From Phyllostachys edulis (taxonomy: Eukaryota; Streptophyta; Magnoliopsida; Poales; Poaceae), in assembly GCA_036346405.1 (NCBI GenBank), contig CM070563.1, positions 30,390,816 through 30,454,815 on the forward strand: DNA of 64,000 bases, in the 5' to 3' direction. Position 1 is the stretch's first letter. Each line of letters starts with the position of its first letter. The translations under genes were made by a program, and so were the position numbers. The notes below the pieces were generated by a model. That model saw only the letters and a program-made list of their open reading frames with translations, did no database searches and had not been told where the DNA came from. This document shows, one piece after another, positions 34,290 to 46,486 of this stretch.

Positions 34290-34909
34290 TGATAGAATTA
34301 ATCTTGTTTAGGTTGGTTCTGTTATTTTTTGGTAAGAGTTTTTCATTAGGAGTCCAAGTGCGTGTTGGGGTTTGTTTTTGGTATAGTTTTGCATACCATT
34401 TTCATTTCCAATTCTGTAAAGTCTCTGAGTATAAATAAACACAAAAGACAAAAAAGAGGGGTAGCGTTATAGGTGCTCCCGAAACAAATGATTGTGTTAT
34501 CTGTGATTTCGTTTTGGTTCTGCATTGTATCACTACTTGTCTCAGCAGGTGGGAAGATCGAGGAGAGGCACTACTTTACTAGGCGCTAGCTACATCACGT
34601 GAGGACGACTATAGAGACCAGAGGGACTGCTTGCTTGTTTCATGTTGTCCTTCGCATAGCAGAGGGGTTGTTCCATTAGGAGGTCAGGTGAGTCACGTCA
34701 AGACAAGGACCAGCGGGACCCACGACCAAAGCTGAGTGCATCAAGCGAGCGAAACTCTGGAACGAAGTTTCTCTAGAGTAGTTTTATCTAGAACCGAAGC
34801 AGTAACAGTGCTAAGAAGCAAGGAAAATTTCAATAATTGGTATTAGAGCCTATTGATCTTGGTGGTGTCTGAAGATCATGGGCGAGAAGGCGAAGGCCCA
34901 GGATGGGCT
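34290..34909 (+). mobile_element. Copia 5' LTR, PBS and gag start, interrupted
   Basis: LTR about 34290-34832 (TGATAGAATT...TTTCA), then PBS TTGGTATTAGAGCC at 34837 and ATG at 34878 (MGEKAKAQDG). After about ten codons it is cut by the 130-bp LTR of the minus-strand element at 34910. Its continuation is not found in the window. Confidence 0.5.
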
Positions 34910-37900
34910 TGTTATGACTAGCGCTTGTACTCATCATGAGGCCAATGGCCCAATACATATACAAGTACATGTATGACATATATGTAGGTAACCCCTTATA
35001 TAACAGGGAAAATACACATGTATTAATATACATCGAACACCCCCTCAAACTTATGGTGCACCAACAATATGAAGTTTGGAGAGATAGAAGCTGTGCTAGG
35101 CTCTAGTTTGTACATTTGTGAAGAAGTTTGCCAACTGAAACTCTGAAGGTACATACTAAAGAGCAACAACCTAGTCCTATACCTTTGTCCGCTTGTAGGA
35201 AGCATCAACACCAATATGCTTTGTAAGCTCATACTTCACCGGATCTTTAGCAATGCTAATAGCACATGTACTGTTAGACAAAAGAGGAGTGGGTACTGAA
35301 ACAGAAACACCAAAATCCTTAAGTAACCTTCGCAGTCAACAAAGTCATAGCTCGCAACTCAGCCTCAGCACTTGAACAAGAAACTGTTGTCTACTTCTTA
35401 GTCTTCCAAGCATTGAGAGAACCACAAAAAAACACAATAGGCAGAGAGAGACCAGCGACCAGAGTGATCACTAGCCCAGGTGGCATCAGAATATACCTGG
35501 AGTTGTAAAGAGCGGGAGTGAGGAAAAAATAGACGACAAGTGATGGTTCCACGAAGATATCGTAGAACATGAAGAAGATGACTATAGTAGGGCTGAGTGG
35601 GAGCAGAAACAAACTGACTCAAGATATGTACAAAATATGAAATGTTAGGACAAGTAACACCTAGATAAACAAGACTCCCAACAAGGTGATGATAGCGAGT
35701 AGGATCAGTAAGAGGCTCACCATCAGTGGGCCGAAGATGAATATTAAGTTTCATGGGAGTCTCAACGGTGTGCTGATCAGTAAGAGAAGCACGATCAAGA
35801 AGATCATGAATATACTTTTTTTGGGATAGATAGAAGTCCTTAGGCTTAGAAATAACTTCAACCCCAAGAAAGTAGTGAAGAGGACCCAAATCAGACATGA
35901 GAAACAACTCATTAAGATGCTCCTTGACAAAAGTGATGTACTGATAATCATCTCCAGTAATGATCATATTATCAACATATAAAAGGGGAAGCATCCGACC
36001 ACGAGGTGAAGTGTGAATAAAAAGAGCAGGATCATGAGCACTGGCAGAGAAACCAGCTGCAGTGACAACAGAAGAGAAACGATCAAACCAGGCACGAGGA
36101 GCTTTCTTGAGGCCGTAAAGAGATTGGCGAAGGTGACAAGCCATACCCTCAGGAACAGAATACCCCAATGGCGGCTGCATATAAACCTCCTCACGCAGCT
36201 CACCATTGAGAAAGGTATTATTGACATCAAGCTGAGAGATGGACCATACCCGAACAAACGCCACAGCAAGAAGAGTGCGAACAGTAGTCATGTGAGCCAC
36301 AGGAGCAAAAGTCTTATCATAATCATGGCCATGCTCTTGAACAGTAGTCATGTGAGCCACAGGATCAAAAGTCTTATCATAATCACGGCCATGCTCTTGC
36401 TGAAAACCATGTGCCACGAGACGAGCCTTGTAGCGCTCAAGAGAACCATCAGAGCAGGTCTTAACCTTGTAGACCCACTTGCACATGATCGGAGTAACAC
36501 GCATAGGAAGAGGGACAAGATCCCACATGCCAGTATGCTCAAGGGTAGTAATCTCCTTTGCCATCGCATGCTGCCACTCTTGATGAACAACAGCATCACG
36601 ATAAGAAGTCAGTTTGGTAAGAGCTGCTAAACAAAAGCGCATAGGAGGCCGAATAGACTGGCGATCATGAAGAGTATATTGAGGAGGAGAGGCCGAAGAA
36701 GATGACCCATCAGAAAAAGATGGCGCATCAGAAGAATCCTCAACTCGCAGACGACGAGTGTAGTAGAGAGGATAAGAAGAAACAAGGCCAGGAGGAGCCT
36801 CTGGAGAGGGCGTCGATGGTGAAGGAGACGGTGAAGGAGGCACCAGAGAGGCCAAAGGCTGTGATGGAGGTGTGGTGACTATGGGGGTGGTAGAAAAAGT
36901 TAGGAAAGAAAGTGGCTCTACAAGAGATACTGGAGTGGTAAAAGGAGAAGGACGAGGGTAGAAAGTGACGCCTCGAGAAATCCGCATCTGTCAGCCAACA
37001 GGATCCCAACAATGATATCACTTATGCTAAGCATTATAGCCCAGAAAAAATGCACTCTACGGATTGAGCGGTCAGCTTGGTGTGCTCATGAGGTGCAAGA
37101 AGAACATAGCATACACACCCAAAGAGGCGAAGACTAGAATAATCAGGAGTATTGCTACAGATACGCTCAACTGGGATCCCACTCTGAAGAGCAGAAGAAA
37201 ATTGAATATTAATCAGGAAAGTGGCATTAGAAACAACCTCAGCCTAGAAGTGTGGTGGGACAGCAGAAGCAAGCATAAGAGCACATGCTATCTCAAGAAG
37301 ATGACAATGCTTCCGTTCAGCCACACTGTTCTGGGCATGAGCACTAGGGCAAGAAAATTGAGAGAGAGTGCCCTGCTCAGCAAGAAAACCACAAAGGACT
37401 CCTGACAAGTACTCCCCTGCAGAATTAGCATGAAAAACATGAGTAGGAGAGTCAAACTGAGTACAGATCATGGTGGCAAAAGTCTTATAGATGGATAGAA
37501 CCTCACTAAGAGATGACATAAAGTATATCCATATGTGTCGAGAAAAAGTCATCAATAAAAATGATATAATATCGATGACCTCCTTCCGAAATGAAAGGAG
37601 CCGGACCCCATACATCAGAATGAACAAGATCAAAATAACGCTGTGAGACTGACTCACTGGAAGGATAGGAGAGTTGAAGCTGTTTACCAAGCTTACAACC
37701 CTGACAATTTTGAGAAGCATCACCAGACGCAGACCACGACGAAGTAAAGAAGATAGACACGACCCATAAAGATGTCCCAAATGATGATGCCACTGAGCAA
37801 AAGACACAATGAAGGATGCAGCAGAAGCGGAGGCAGTGGTGGAGGCGACAAGACGCCTGACAGGGGCAGTGGAAGGAAGATGAAGCTAGTCATGCTCCCA

Positions 37901-39105
37901 GAGATGCTGTGAGTCATGGTGGTGAGGGCTAGTACCAACCAGAGTCCCTGTGCGTCGATCTTGAACAGAACAAGAATTAGAATCGAGAATAACACGACCA
38001 CCATGATCAGTGAGCTGACCAGCAGATATGAGCTGTATGGTTAGTTTGGGAACATAAGAAATAGCAGGAACATGAAAAGAGAAATTCGAAAGAGTGCCTC
38101 ATCCTACGACAGAGAGAGGTACCATCTGCTTATGAACAGTGATAGGAGTAGCTAAAGGACCAATAGAAGTGAGACTGGTGGAATCAGATGTCATATGAAA
38201 GGAACACCAGAGTTAAGAATCCAAGGTGATATACCTAAGGAAGAAGTAGAACGTGGTCTCTTACTAGAAGACTGTGCAGCAGAACCAACAGAACTGAACG
38301 GTGCAAAAGCAGCCATACGACACAGCAGTGTGATAAACTCCTAAGAATCAGAAGCACCAGAACTCCTCAGAGAGGAGAAACCGCTAGTGCCCTTTGGAGG
38401 ACGGCCACCATGACGTAAATTCTTCTTCTTCTTCTTCCTGTAGCAGAACTGCTCCACATGTCCATCCTTATTGCAATAGGTGCAGTGGAGTCCCCTACCA
38501 ACAACAGTTGTCACTGGTAAATGCACAACTGGTGAAGGAGTAGCTGGAGACGTAGTGGGTGTAGAAGCTAGAGGAGTTGCTAGAATAGAAGGAAATGACG
38601 GTGATGGCAGCAGACCCACGGCACCAAGGCGAATCTCCTCAACATGAATAGATGCAAGGGCCTCTAATAGAGTCACACGAGGGTGGTACACCAGCAACTG
38701 AGCATGAGTCTGCTCATACTTAGCCTAGAGACGTGTCAAGAAGTCGTAGATGCGAAGAAGCTCCAAGTGAGGCTGCTAACGCTGACATCACTAACAAGTG
38801 TGGCAAACATTTGGTCCCAATGAGTCAATCTAACACCATACCACATACAGCTGTGCATAGAACTCATCCATAGTGGCATCTCCATAATGCAACGACTATT
38901 CCTAACACACAACAGCAAGATACAAGGAATCACCAGGCGGCTCGTAGCGGTTGTACAGATGTGCCCACATCAACTGTGCTAAAGCCAAGACAACCACATC
39001 CCCAGTGAGATGCACTTCCATGCTAGCAACCAGAATAGCAGAGGCACGAGTATCCTCATCAATCCATGTCTTATAGGCAGTATACTGAGTCTGAAAAATC
39101 TCCAT
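34910..39105 (-). mobile_element. Decayed Ty1/copia element, minus strand
   Basis: In minus orientation, gag (39105 downward) precedes a CCHC knuckle (CTYCNKDGHVEQFC near 38475). Next come GAG-pre-integrase (WHHHLGHLYG, 37790), an integrase split over two frames (LVHSDVWGPAPF; NSAGEYLS; NSVAERKH), reverse transcriptase (36987-35398) and a frameshifted RNase H to about 35050. A 130-bp 3' LTR (34910-35039, TGTTCGATG...CATAACA on minus) ends it. The matching 5' LTR is not found. Integrase has Asn where the second catalytic-region Asp is usual (ANSAGEY). Confidence 0.75.
35398..36987 (-). pseudogene. Copia reverse transcriptase frame with 60-bp internal duplication
   Basis: An open frame of 529 codons: Pro/Ser-rich linker, then MCKWVYKVKTCSDGS, ARLVAHGFQQEHG, QLDVNNTFLNGELREEVYMQ, the active-site strand YVDNMIITGDD (second Asp replaced by Asn) and SDLGPLHYFLGVEV. 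A 60-bp in-frame tandem duplication (36279-36338 and 36339-36398) repeats EHGxDYDKTFxPVAHMTTV. The frame leaves RNase H after YSDATWASD. The active-site change and frameshift make it inactive. Confidence 0.8.
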
Positions 39106-40640
39106 GGCATCCTCAAAACCCTAGTGGGACCTACACATCAATGATACAAGATTAGATCAATTAGGCACTAATGACTAGGGCTTTACCCTAACACGCCGGC
39201 GGCTCGTTGGATGCTTCGTGCGCGAGCGTGGCGGTGAGGTAGGGGATCTGGCGACATAGTGGTGCTCCGAACTCAGGAGTGACTCCACCAGGTACGCCTG
39301 AACCTCACGAAGCTGGTGATCGCGACGCGGGTCCTTGAGGATGCTAGCGGCGAGCTCACAATGGCCGGAGGCAGAGGCGAGCATATGGTGCACACGGAGA
39401 AGACACTTCAGAGGTCGAGGAAGCTCCAGGAGGTGTGCATCGGGATCACCGTGACACCCAGAGCACAACGCCCAAGTTGATGATGACGGAGGAGGTCGGT
39501 GGTGGCCGGAATCGAGGCGACGGTGCTTCACCGAAGCCGGAGAAGATGGTGTCGCACGCCCTCAGGGATGAACCAAACACAAATTAACTACACCGGTCAA
39601 CTCAGTAGAACATTGAGATCACTATGGACAAGATAGCGAGGACAAACACTCACCAAAACACTTTAAGGGCTACGGGCCATGGTCGCCGGAGTTGAGAACG
39701 AAGAAATGGCCTTCGGCGATTCACTGGACACCAAGGTCCCGGGCTGGCCAAAATAGAGGCGGTGTTGAGCGAGGAACACGGTGATGGGGTTGCGAGTGCG
39801 AGGGTGACACCGAGGTGGCTGCTAGCTCCTCGGTTTCTTCTCCGACAGGAGTAAAGAAATGGGCGTAGAAGGCGAGAAAGGGCGAGAGAAAGAAAAAGAA
39901 ATGGATTAGGGAGTAGATAAAGTCTCGGCGATTCTCCACAGCCAGACACTAGGGCATGAGGTGGCGAGGAGGAGCTACGTGGAATGCATGCACGGACGCC
40001 AACATGCTTGGCTTAAGCAGCGCAACGGAGAAGGCGATGCTGACTAGCGGGGCCCGCCCGTCAGCGGCAGCGGCGAAGCGGCGTGGTGGAGAGGTGCGAG
40101 TCAGACTCGGGTTCGGCTAAGAGACGCGGTTGAGTCAAGACAGGTTAGGTGGTCTGGTCGGGTTTGAGTCAGAAGGTCCGAACGATTAGGGTTTTGATTT
40201 TCCGATTTGACCGAAAAACAACTAGTTTGACTAGGCTATTTAAAAATTCTGAAATTTTTTGTGTATGTTCTAAGATTCAGCTAAGACTTAGGAAAAATAG
40301 TTTAATGTATTGTTCATTCACAAATTGGCAGATCTAAATCCTTTTTTTAGACTACTTTAGAGAAATGGTTTGGACTTTGATGAAGTCAAAATGACTTCTA
40401 AAAATTTGGGAAAATTTATATTAATTCATGATAATTAATCTAGTATTTTTACAAAATTATTTCCAGATACTTTTATACACACAGTTTTTTGAAATCAAAC
40501 AGAAACTTGAATTGAGGTCAAAAGTTTGAAATTCCAAAGCAAACTTTGAAAACCAAGTGCAAACTCATGAGATTCATCAAAAGTTTTAAAAAGATCATAG
40601 TTTTATATATTTGAAATACAAACCTAAGTTTGGAATGTTA
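39106..40640. other. Unassigned region between two minus-strand retroelement pieces
   Basis: Minus-strand frames at 39531-39175 and 39939-39721 are open but show no known domain. Splice-like signals (TGTGTAG near 39131) suggest they could be 5' exons or leader of the neighbouring copia element, or captured host sequence. The 40150-40640 part is AT-rich with no feature. Confidence 0.3.
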
Positions 40641-40699
40641 CATCCTAACTAAGCACTTGCTCCACATAACACATCACATCTCATGGATAGAACTTCATA

Positions 40700-42620
40700 G
40701 GAGGAAAGTACCTCATCTTAAGTGTCAACGTCGTCGTCGTTGTGTGCCATGAAGCACATACCAGTGAAGTTCTTGCCCTTGTTCTTAGTTTGATGAGTCT
40801 CTACTTCCTTGTCTTTCTCGCTCCCAGAGTCTACATCACTCATGGAATGATCTCCAAAAATGGTAAGGACCCGGCGAGCGACCTTCAAGAGCTTGGAGGC
40901 ATCAAACTTGGCATTATTGCCTTGAGGCTTCTTCCATGAGCCCTTCTCCTTCTTGTAGTCGCCCTTGCTCCTCAGCTTGGGACAGTTAGCCCGAATGTGG
41001 TAGAGCTCACCACACTCATAGCAAGTCACTGGACCACCCCTCTTATTGTTGCTCACATTGTGATAGGCCCGGGTGAATTTTTCTGGCTAAGAGGACTAAC
41101 TCAGGCTCGGGAATGGACTCAAGCTCCTCATCATTGATTGTAGAAAGACAAACAAAAGACAAACCCGAAGAGTCGGAAGAACTACCATCATGAGATCTCT
41201 TAGTGGGATCAGCTACCAAAGCGATGTTTTTCGTCTTGGGATGATCAACTCTTTTGATCTTATGAGTCTTGAGCTTGCTATATAGCAACTCCAAAGTAAT
41301 ATAATTCAAGTTGACATCCTTCTCAATGGCGGTAACTATCATCTACCACTCCTTGGTGTTGATGGCAGGCAAGAGATGGGCGACATTCTCAAATTGAGAA
41401 TATTCAATGTCAACCGCTCTCAGATGGTTGAGCACCTTGTTAAAGCGAGTAAACACGTCATCGATGCTCTCTCCAGGAGGCATCTCGAATTTGTTGTACT
41501 CTTGCTTGAAGATCGTTTGACGCACTTGCTTGATTTTGGAAGAGCCCTAATGATAGGTCTCAAGAGTGTGTCAAATCTCTAGCGTTGTTTCAAGGTGACA
41601 GGTCCTGTCATACTCCTGTCTACCAAGCCTGACATATAGGAGATTCTTTGCCTTATGATTGTTAGCCAAGATAGCCACTGATGCCAATGTAGCAACCATA
41701 GGCAAAATGAGAGGAACTCGAATGACCTCCCATATGGCTTGACCTTTGCTCTGAAGGTAGACATGCATTCGGTTAAATCAACAGTCATAGTCGAGCCCAT
41801 CGAAGACATGCGACTTGGTGGAGTAATTTTTAGTCGTCATGTTCAATGATCTGTTAAGATCAAGTATGAACTAACTTGTTGGACCGGATTAAGGGACTAG
41901 AGGGTGGGTGAACAGGAGCACCTATCTTTTTTACCACCACTATATTCCACTTCTTCTTCACTCCAATAGCTATAAAAGCTGTAAAGATCAGAGGCACAAG
42001 ATCATAATGGAAGTCTTACATTGAAACTGAAGAACCCTAAGCTCAAAGACCCATGGCCGGTCTGGCCGTCGCTATCAGGCCAATATGACTGCCGTTGTTA
42101 GGCCGGTCTGACCATTAGTGGCTGGTCTAATTGCTTGAGGGAGTGGTCTGATCACTGGCTGGAGAGACAGCAGCCCAAAGCGATATCCAAAAGACCTAAA
42201 TTTTGATTCCAATATCCAAATCCCTTGTGATTTCAAACATAGCTCGTTAAGAAGGTTAGGAATCTATTCCAATTAACGATTGAGACGATCGAAGCCAAGG
42301 TTCCACAAAAATCAGGGAAAGCCAAAACTTGATCCAAAAAGCTTGCTCGTTGGTGGAAGATGGTCAAGATGATCTTATATCAATTCTCACAAGTCCTAGC
42401 AAACTAGATTATAGAAAAATACCGAATCAAAACCCTTGGAACACAAAAAATCCTAAAAGCAGCAAAGAGAGAGCAAGAACAAGATAGAACTCATCTTAGG
42501 GTGAACTTTCTTGGATTGATTCGAGGGATTGTAGGTTAAGAGCCACTCCACCATGGAGTACAAAACCTCAACACTAGAGCACTCAATCAATCCATCTCTC
42601 TCAAACCCTAGCCTCCTCAT
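40700..42620 (-). mobile_element. Sirevirus-like copia fragment: LTR and gag
   Basis: The minus strand reads an LTR ending CCGGTCCAACA (plus 41878), then a leader, then a gag in several frames: FKQEYNKFEMPPGESIDDVF (41525), TLELLYSKLKTHK (about 41290), and the knuckle CYECGELYHIRANC (about 41020) followed by a KxKGK-rich tail to 40718. Pol is absent. The LTR contains GGCCGGTCTG repeats (42055-42150), common in rice copia LTRs as I remember them. The outer LTR boundary is unclear, somewhere between 42620 and 42970. Confidence 0.6.
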
Positions 42621-42969
42621 CTTACTATAGCTGCAGCATAAACTCGAGTCACATGTGTCGGCCTCGATGGTGGCAGTGACACGCTCGATCCGGAATGTCG
42701 CCATAGTTTCTCCAAGTGTCGCCCCGACTCCTCTGCTATCTGTTCGCCGTTTTGACTCCACCGTTCGCCACCACTGCTCCGCCGCGACGCAGGTGACCCG
42801 GTGCCTTGTTTCCGCCCTCAAATGCCGTCTCGTCGTCGGTCATCCACTCACCATCAGCCTCCCCATCTCCTCTGGCCTTGGCCTCACCAGATCCGACGAG
42901 CTCCGATCACTCCTTGCAAGGGGAGACCTCTGAACGAGCTCCAGTTGGCCTCGTCGAGCGCAAGTCACG

Positions 42970-43869
42970 GCGAGCTCTGACTGGTGGATATAGGAGGGAG
43001 GGTACTCAGGTGCAAGCTCTTGTCCGCTGGAGAGGAGCATGCACATTGGTGGTTTGGACTAGGACCTGTGGGAGAGCTATGGAGGAACTACCGAACTGCT
43101 GTGAGATGATGGGAACGAAAGAGTGAGACGAGGTTTATGTGGTGTGGTCAGACCAGGGTTAACAATTTTGTTTTTGAAAAAATTTCGTTGGTGGTCGAAA
43201 TAGCCGAAATCATCGAAATTTTGGAATTTCGGTCCGAAATTCCGGTTTGTTTTCAAACTAGTTTGAATCAAATTTGAATTTAAAATTTAAAAAAATCGCA
43301 AAAAATAGTGCATTGGGTAGGATTTGATCCCAAGTCTTCCAGGAGGACGTGCACAGGCATTGCCATCAGGATACGCTCAGCTTGGTTATTTTATACTAGT
43401 GTTTACTCCTTTTAACCCTTCAAATTCCCTCCAAATTCAAACCAACCGAAAAGATTTGAACGAATTGAAATTCTTTCGGGACCCAGCGAAACGAACGAAA
43501 TTTTGACCATTTTGTCCAAATTTCGACGAAATTGATAACCCTAGGTCAGATCGCGTGGTGGCAGAGGTGTACGGATAAAAGGCTTCCTTTAGACGTAGGA
43601 GTTGTATTATCACCCATGTTCTTATCGTCAGAGATATTCATTGTGGTAAGAAAGAAGAAGATAGCACTCAATGCACCTATCATACACCTGTTTAAGCAAC
43701 ATGTCATGCTGACAGGGATAAGTGAAGTGAAGTGACAGGTACGACCGGCCGACAATCTTGCATGCTGTACAGTTACCAACTTTATAATTATCTCAAAGTG
43801 TGATAGTGTGCTAATTGCAGCAATAAAGCCTCCCTAACTTGTTGCTATCTTTCGAAAGCCATCATCTCC
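42970..43869. repeat. Right arm of the inverted P450 upstream repeat
   Basis: Inverted match to 31916-34093. The last 70 bp before the ATG (GCAGCAATAAAGCCTCCCTA, then GCCATCATCTCCATGGAG) are nearly identical to the DNA upstream of the left P450, so the proximal promoter of both genes is shared. It is interrupted by the MITE at 43155. Confidence 0.8.
43155..43543. mobile_element. MULE-type MITE in the right upstream arm
   Basis: 389 bp with inverted ends AGGGTTAACAATTT and (reverse complement) AGGGTTATCAATTT. Flanked by a 9-bp near duplication GGTCAGACC / GGTCAGATC (43146-43154, 43544-43552). Many GAAATTTCG-type motifs inside. The left arm has the empty site. Confidence 0.7.
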
Positions 43870-45563
43870 ATGGAGATGCACACCCTCCTCCTCCTCCTCC
43901 TCGCTTCCCTCCCGCTGCTTCTGCTACTCAGACGCAAATCCAAGAGAAACCAAGAAATAAGCAGGAGACGGCCTCCCGGTCCATGGGGCCTGCCCTTCGT
44001 CGGCAGCATTCACCACCTCCTCACCTCGCAGCCTCACGCCGCTCTCCGGGACCTGGCCAAGAAGCACGGCCCGGTGATGTACCTGCGCCTGGGCCAGGTC
44101 GACGCCGTCGTGGTCTCCTCGCCGGCGGCAGCGCAGGAGGTGCTCCAGGCCAACGACGTCGCCTTCGCGTCGCGGCCGCGCCTGCTCGCGTTCTGGATCG
44201 TCACCTACGGCAACCTAGACATCGCTTTCTCCCCTTACGGCGCGTACTGGCGGACGCTGCGCAAGCTCTGCACGGTCGAGCTCCTCAGCGCGCCGAAGGT
44301 GAAGCGGTTCGCGTCCATCAGGAGCAGAGAGACTCTGTCCCTTGTTAAAGAAGTCTACACGGCAGGCGGCTCTCCGGTGAACCTCACCAAGATGCTCCTG
44401 TCGTGCATGAACACGATCACCGTGAAGGCCACGTTCGGCGACTGCTGCAGCCGCGAGCAGCAGGAGCAGTTCTTATCGGCCTTGGACGTGACCCTACAAT
44501 ACTCCTCGGGCTTCAGCGTCGTCGACCTCTTCCCGTCGCTGTGGTTCGTGGATGCTGTCACCGGGTTTAGATCCCGGTTGCAGCGAGCGCACCGGCAGTT
44601 TGATGCTGTCTTTGAGGAGGTCATCGGCGTGGGCGAGGCGAGACGGAAGGAGAAGACGACGACGACGGTGGGAGAAGATGAGCGGAAAGAAGAGGACATA
44701 CTGAGCGTCCTACTAAGAACCAGGGATGATGGGAGGCTAGAGTCCCTCCAAACAGAAAACGTCAAGGCGATAATATTCGTAAGAGAAATCTTCACCCGAG
44801 GCCTCCTCTCTACTCTACAACTTTGTGTAATTAATCGAGCTACCTTGGCAAAATTTCTGCGAGCGAACCATTGCACTATTGGCATGTCTGCTCTTTTTTT
44901 TCCTCACCTATTACATGTCTATGGCCTTTGCATCCACAGGATATATTCGCGGCGGGCACGGAGACGACATCGTCAACCATCGAGTGGGTCATGGTGGAGC
45001 TCATGAGGAACCCTGAGGCGATGGCGAAGGCGCAAACAGAGGTGAGGCAAGCATTCAGCATTTGCAGCCTGGACAGCCATGAGGACCACATGGACGAGCT
45101 ACACTACATGAAGATGGCGATCAAGGAGACCATGAGGCTACACCCACCTTTACCCCTTCTTCTCCCCAGGGTTTGCCGGAAGACGTGTGATGTTGGCGGG
45201 TTCGAGGTGATGGAGGGCAGTAGGGTCATCATCAACGCATGGGCGATTGCGACGAACTCGGAGTATTGGAATGACGCGGAGGAGTTCAGGCCAGAGAGGT
45301 TCGAGGACGGCGAAGTTGACTACAAAGGCGCACACTTTATGTACTTGCCGTTTGGGAGCGGGAGAAGAATGTGCCCTGGCATGAGCTTCGGGTTGGCCAA
45401 CCTAGAGCTAATTGTGGCTAGGCTACTCTACTACTTTGATTGGAGCCTCCCGTATGAAATGAGGCCGGAGGAGCTGGACATGAGCGTGACCGTTGGCGCT
45501 GCGATGAGGAGAAGGGAAGAGTTGTGCCTTGTAGCATCCCCCAGAATTCCTCTGCAAATTTGA
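43870..45563 (+). CDS. Cytochrome P450, CYP71 clan (CYP99A-like), intact
   Basis: Exon 1 43870-44778 (303 codons) and exon 2 44940-45563 are joined by a 161-bp phase-0 intron (donor GTAAGAG, acceptor CCACAG), giving 510 residues, the usual P450 length. Residues 5-20 are a hydrophobic ER anchor followed by basic residues. PPGPWG is at 35-40, the I-helix AAGTETTS at 307-314, the ExxR pair Glu366/Arg369, PERF at 421-424 and the heme loop FGSGRRMCPG with Cys448. All key residues are present. Class: ER-bound, NADPH-P450-reductase-dependent monooxygenase. CYP99A members in rice oxidise diterpenes, but that similarity is from memory and the substrate here is unknown. The single A-type intron is at the conserved place. 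It is the surviving partner of the inverted pair. An open read-through of the donor exists but leads to a different frame. Confidence 0.9.
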
Positions 45564-45662
45564 GGGTTATGATTGAGCAATGTCGAATAAGAGGGACTAT
45601 TTGTTCGTGAACATGGAAAGGAAGAGGTGGCATCTTGAGGTTCTGTACTAGGAGGAATTGTC

Positions 45663-46170
45663 GATTTTTTTTTTATTTGGCCCTATGGTGCCACCGTAAA
45701 TGTAAAAATAGCCTCTTTATCACCGTATTTGCGAAATTAGTCCCCAGACGAGCGCGAAATCACCGGCGAGCCGACGCGTGGCTCCTCTCGCGGTCGGCGA
45801 GCGCGGCAAGTGAGGGCAGAGTACGCGGGCGCAGGACCAAAGTCCACCGGTGCGGAAGTTGGGGCGGCCACCTCCCACGGTGGTGGAGCGCGGGAAGCTC
45901 GCCCACCTCCCGCGGTGGAGAAGCGCAGAAAGTCGCATCTCACGGTCACCAAGTGCGGAAAGCAGCCAGGGACCCCACCTCCCACGGTAGCCGCTCACTG
46001 TCGTGTTGCCGTGCTAGCCGAAGAGCTTCCGCTTTGGAGGAGCGCGGAAGGAGCCACGCGTCAGTTCCCGGGTGATTCCGCGCTCGTCTAGAGGCTAGTT
46101 TCATAAATACGGTGGCAAAAAGGCTATTTTTGCATTTACGTGACACCACGGAACCAAATAAAAAAAATTA
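45663..46170. mobile_element. MULE- or hAT-like element downstream of the intact P450
   Basis: 508 bp with inverted ends about 65 bp long (TTTTTATTTGGCCCTATGG and, inverted, TTTTTATTTGGTTCCGTGG; both then have AAAAATAGCC and CACCGTATTT). Flanked by exact GAATTGTC (45655-45662 and 46171-46178). An 8-bp duplication fits hAT; a ninth mismatched base leaves MULE possible. The GC-rich interior has repeated CACCTCCCnCGGTGG motifs. Confidence 0.7.
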
Positions 46171-46486
46171 GAATTGTCTGTTCAAGTCCTATGTGGTTTT
46201 GAAGGTTTCCTAGGTCAATCACTTTAAGAATTTATTTACTGGTCCAGATTTCTCTTCTTGTAAATTCGTTATCCTTATCAATTATTATGAGTCCCTGGCC
46301 TGCGTACTGAAGTGACTTCTGCTGCCTAGTCCCATACTACCGTATATGTGCATGTCAGTTTTTAGGATAGTGTGCTCTAGTCTCATGTCTTGGACTATGG
46401 AATAGTACATGCACAACTGCTGTTTGGTTGAAGGGTCACAACTCCCAAAAGGACAATAAACGTTAGGAACGCAATAATATGCATGG

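Noticed and set aside
36013..36630. Plus-strand 205-codon open frame
   Set aside because: Antisense of the copia reverse transcriptase on the minus strand. No independent motif.
39130..39190. 5' LTR of the minus-strand copia element ending at a GGGCT duplication
   Set aside because: A GGGCT occurs near 39178, but the LTR end sequence found at 35030-35039 is not present beside it, so the match is probably chance.
43839..44348. Alternative frame open through the first part of the right P450
   Set aside because: Shadow frame caused by high third-position GC. It lacks any P450 motif and ends early.
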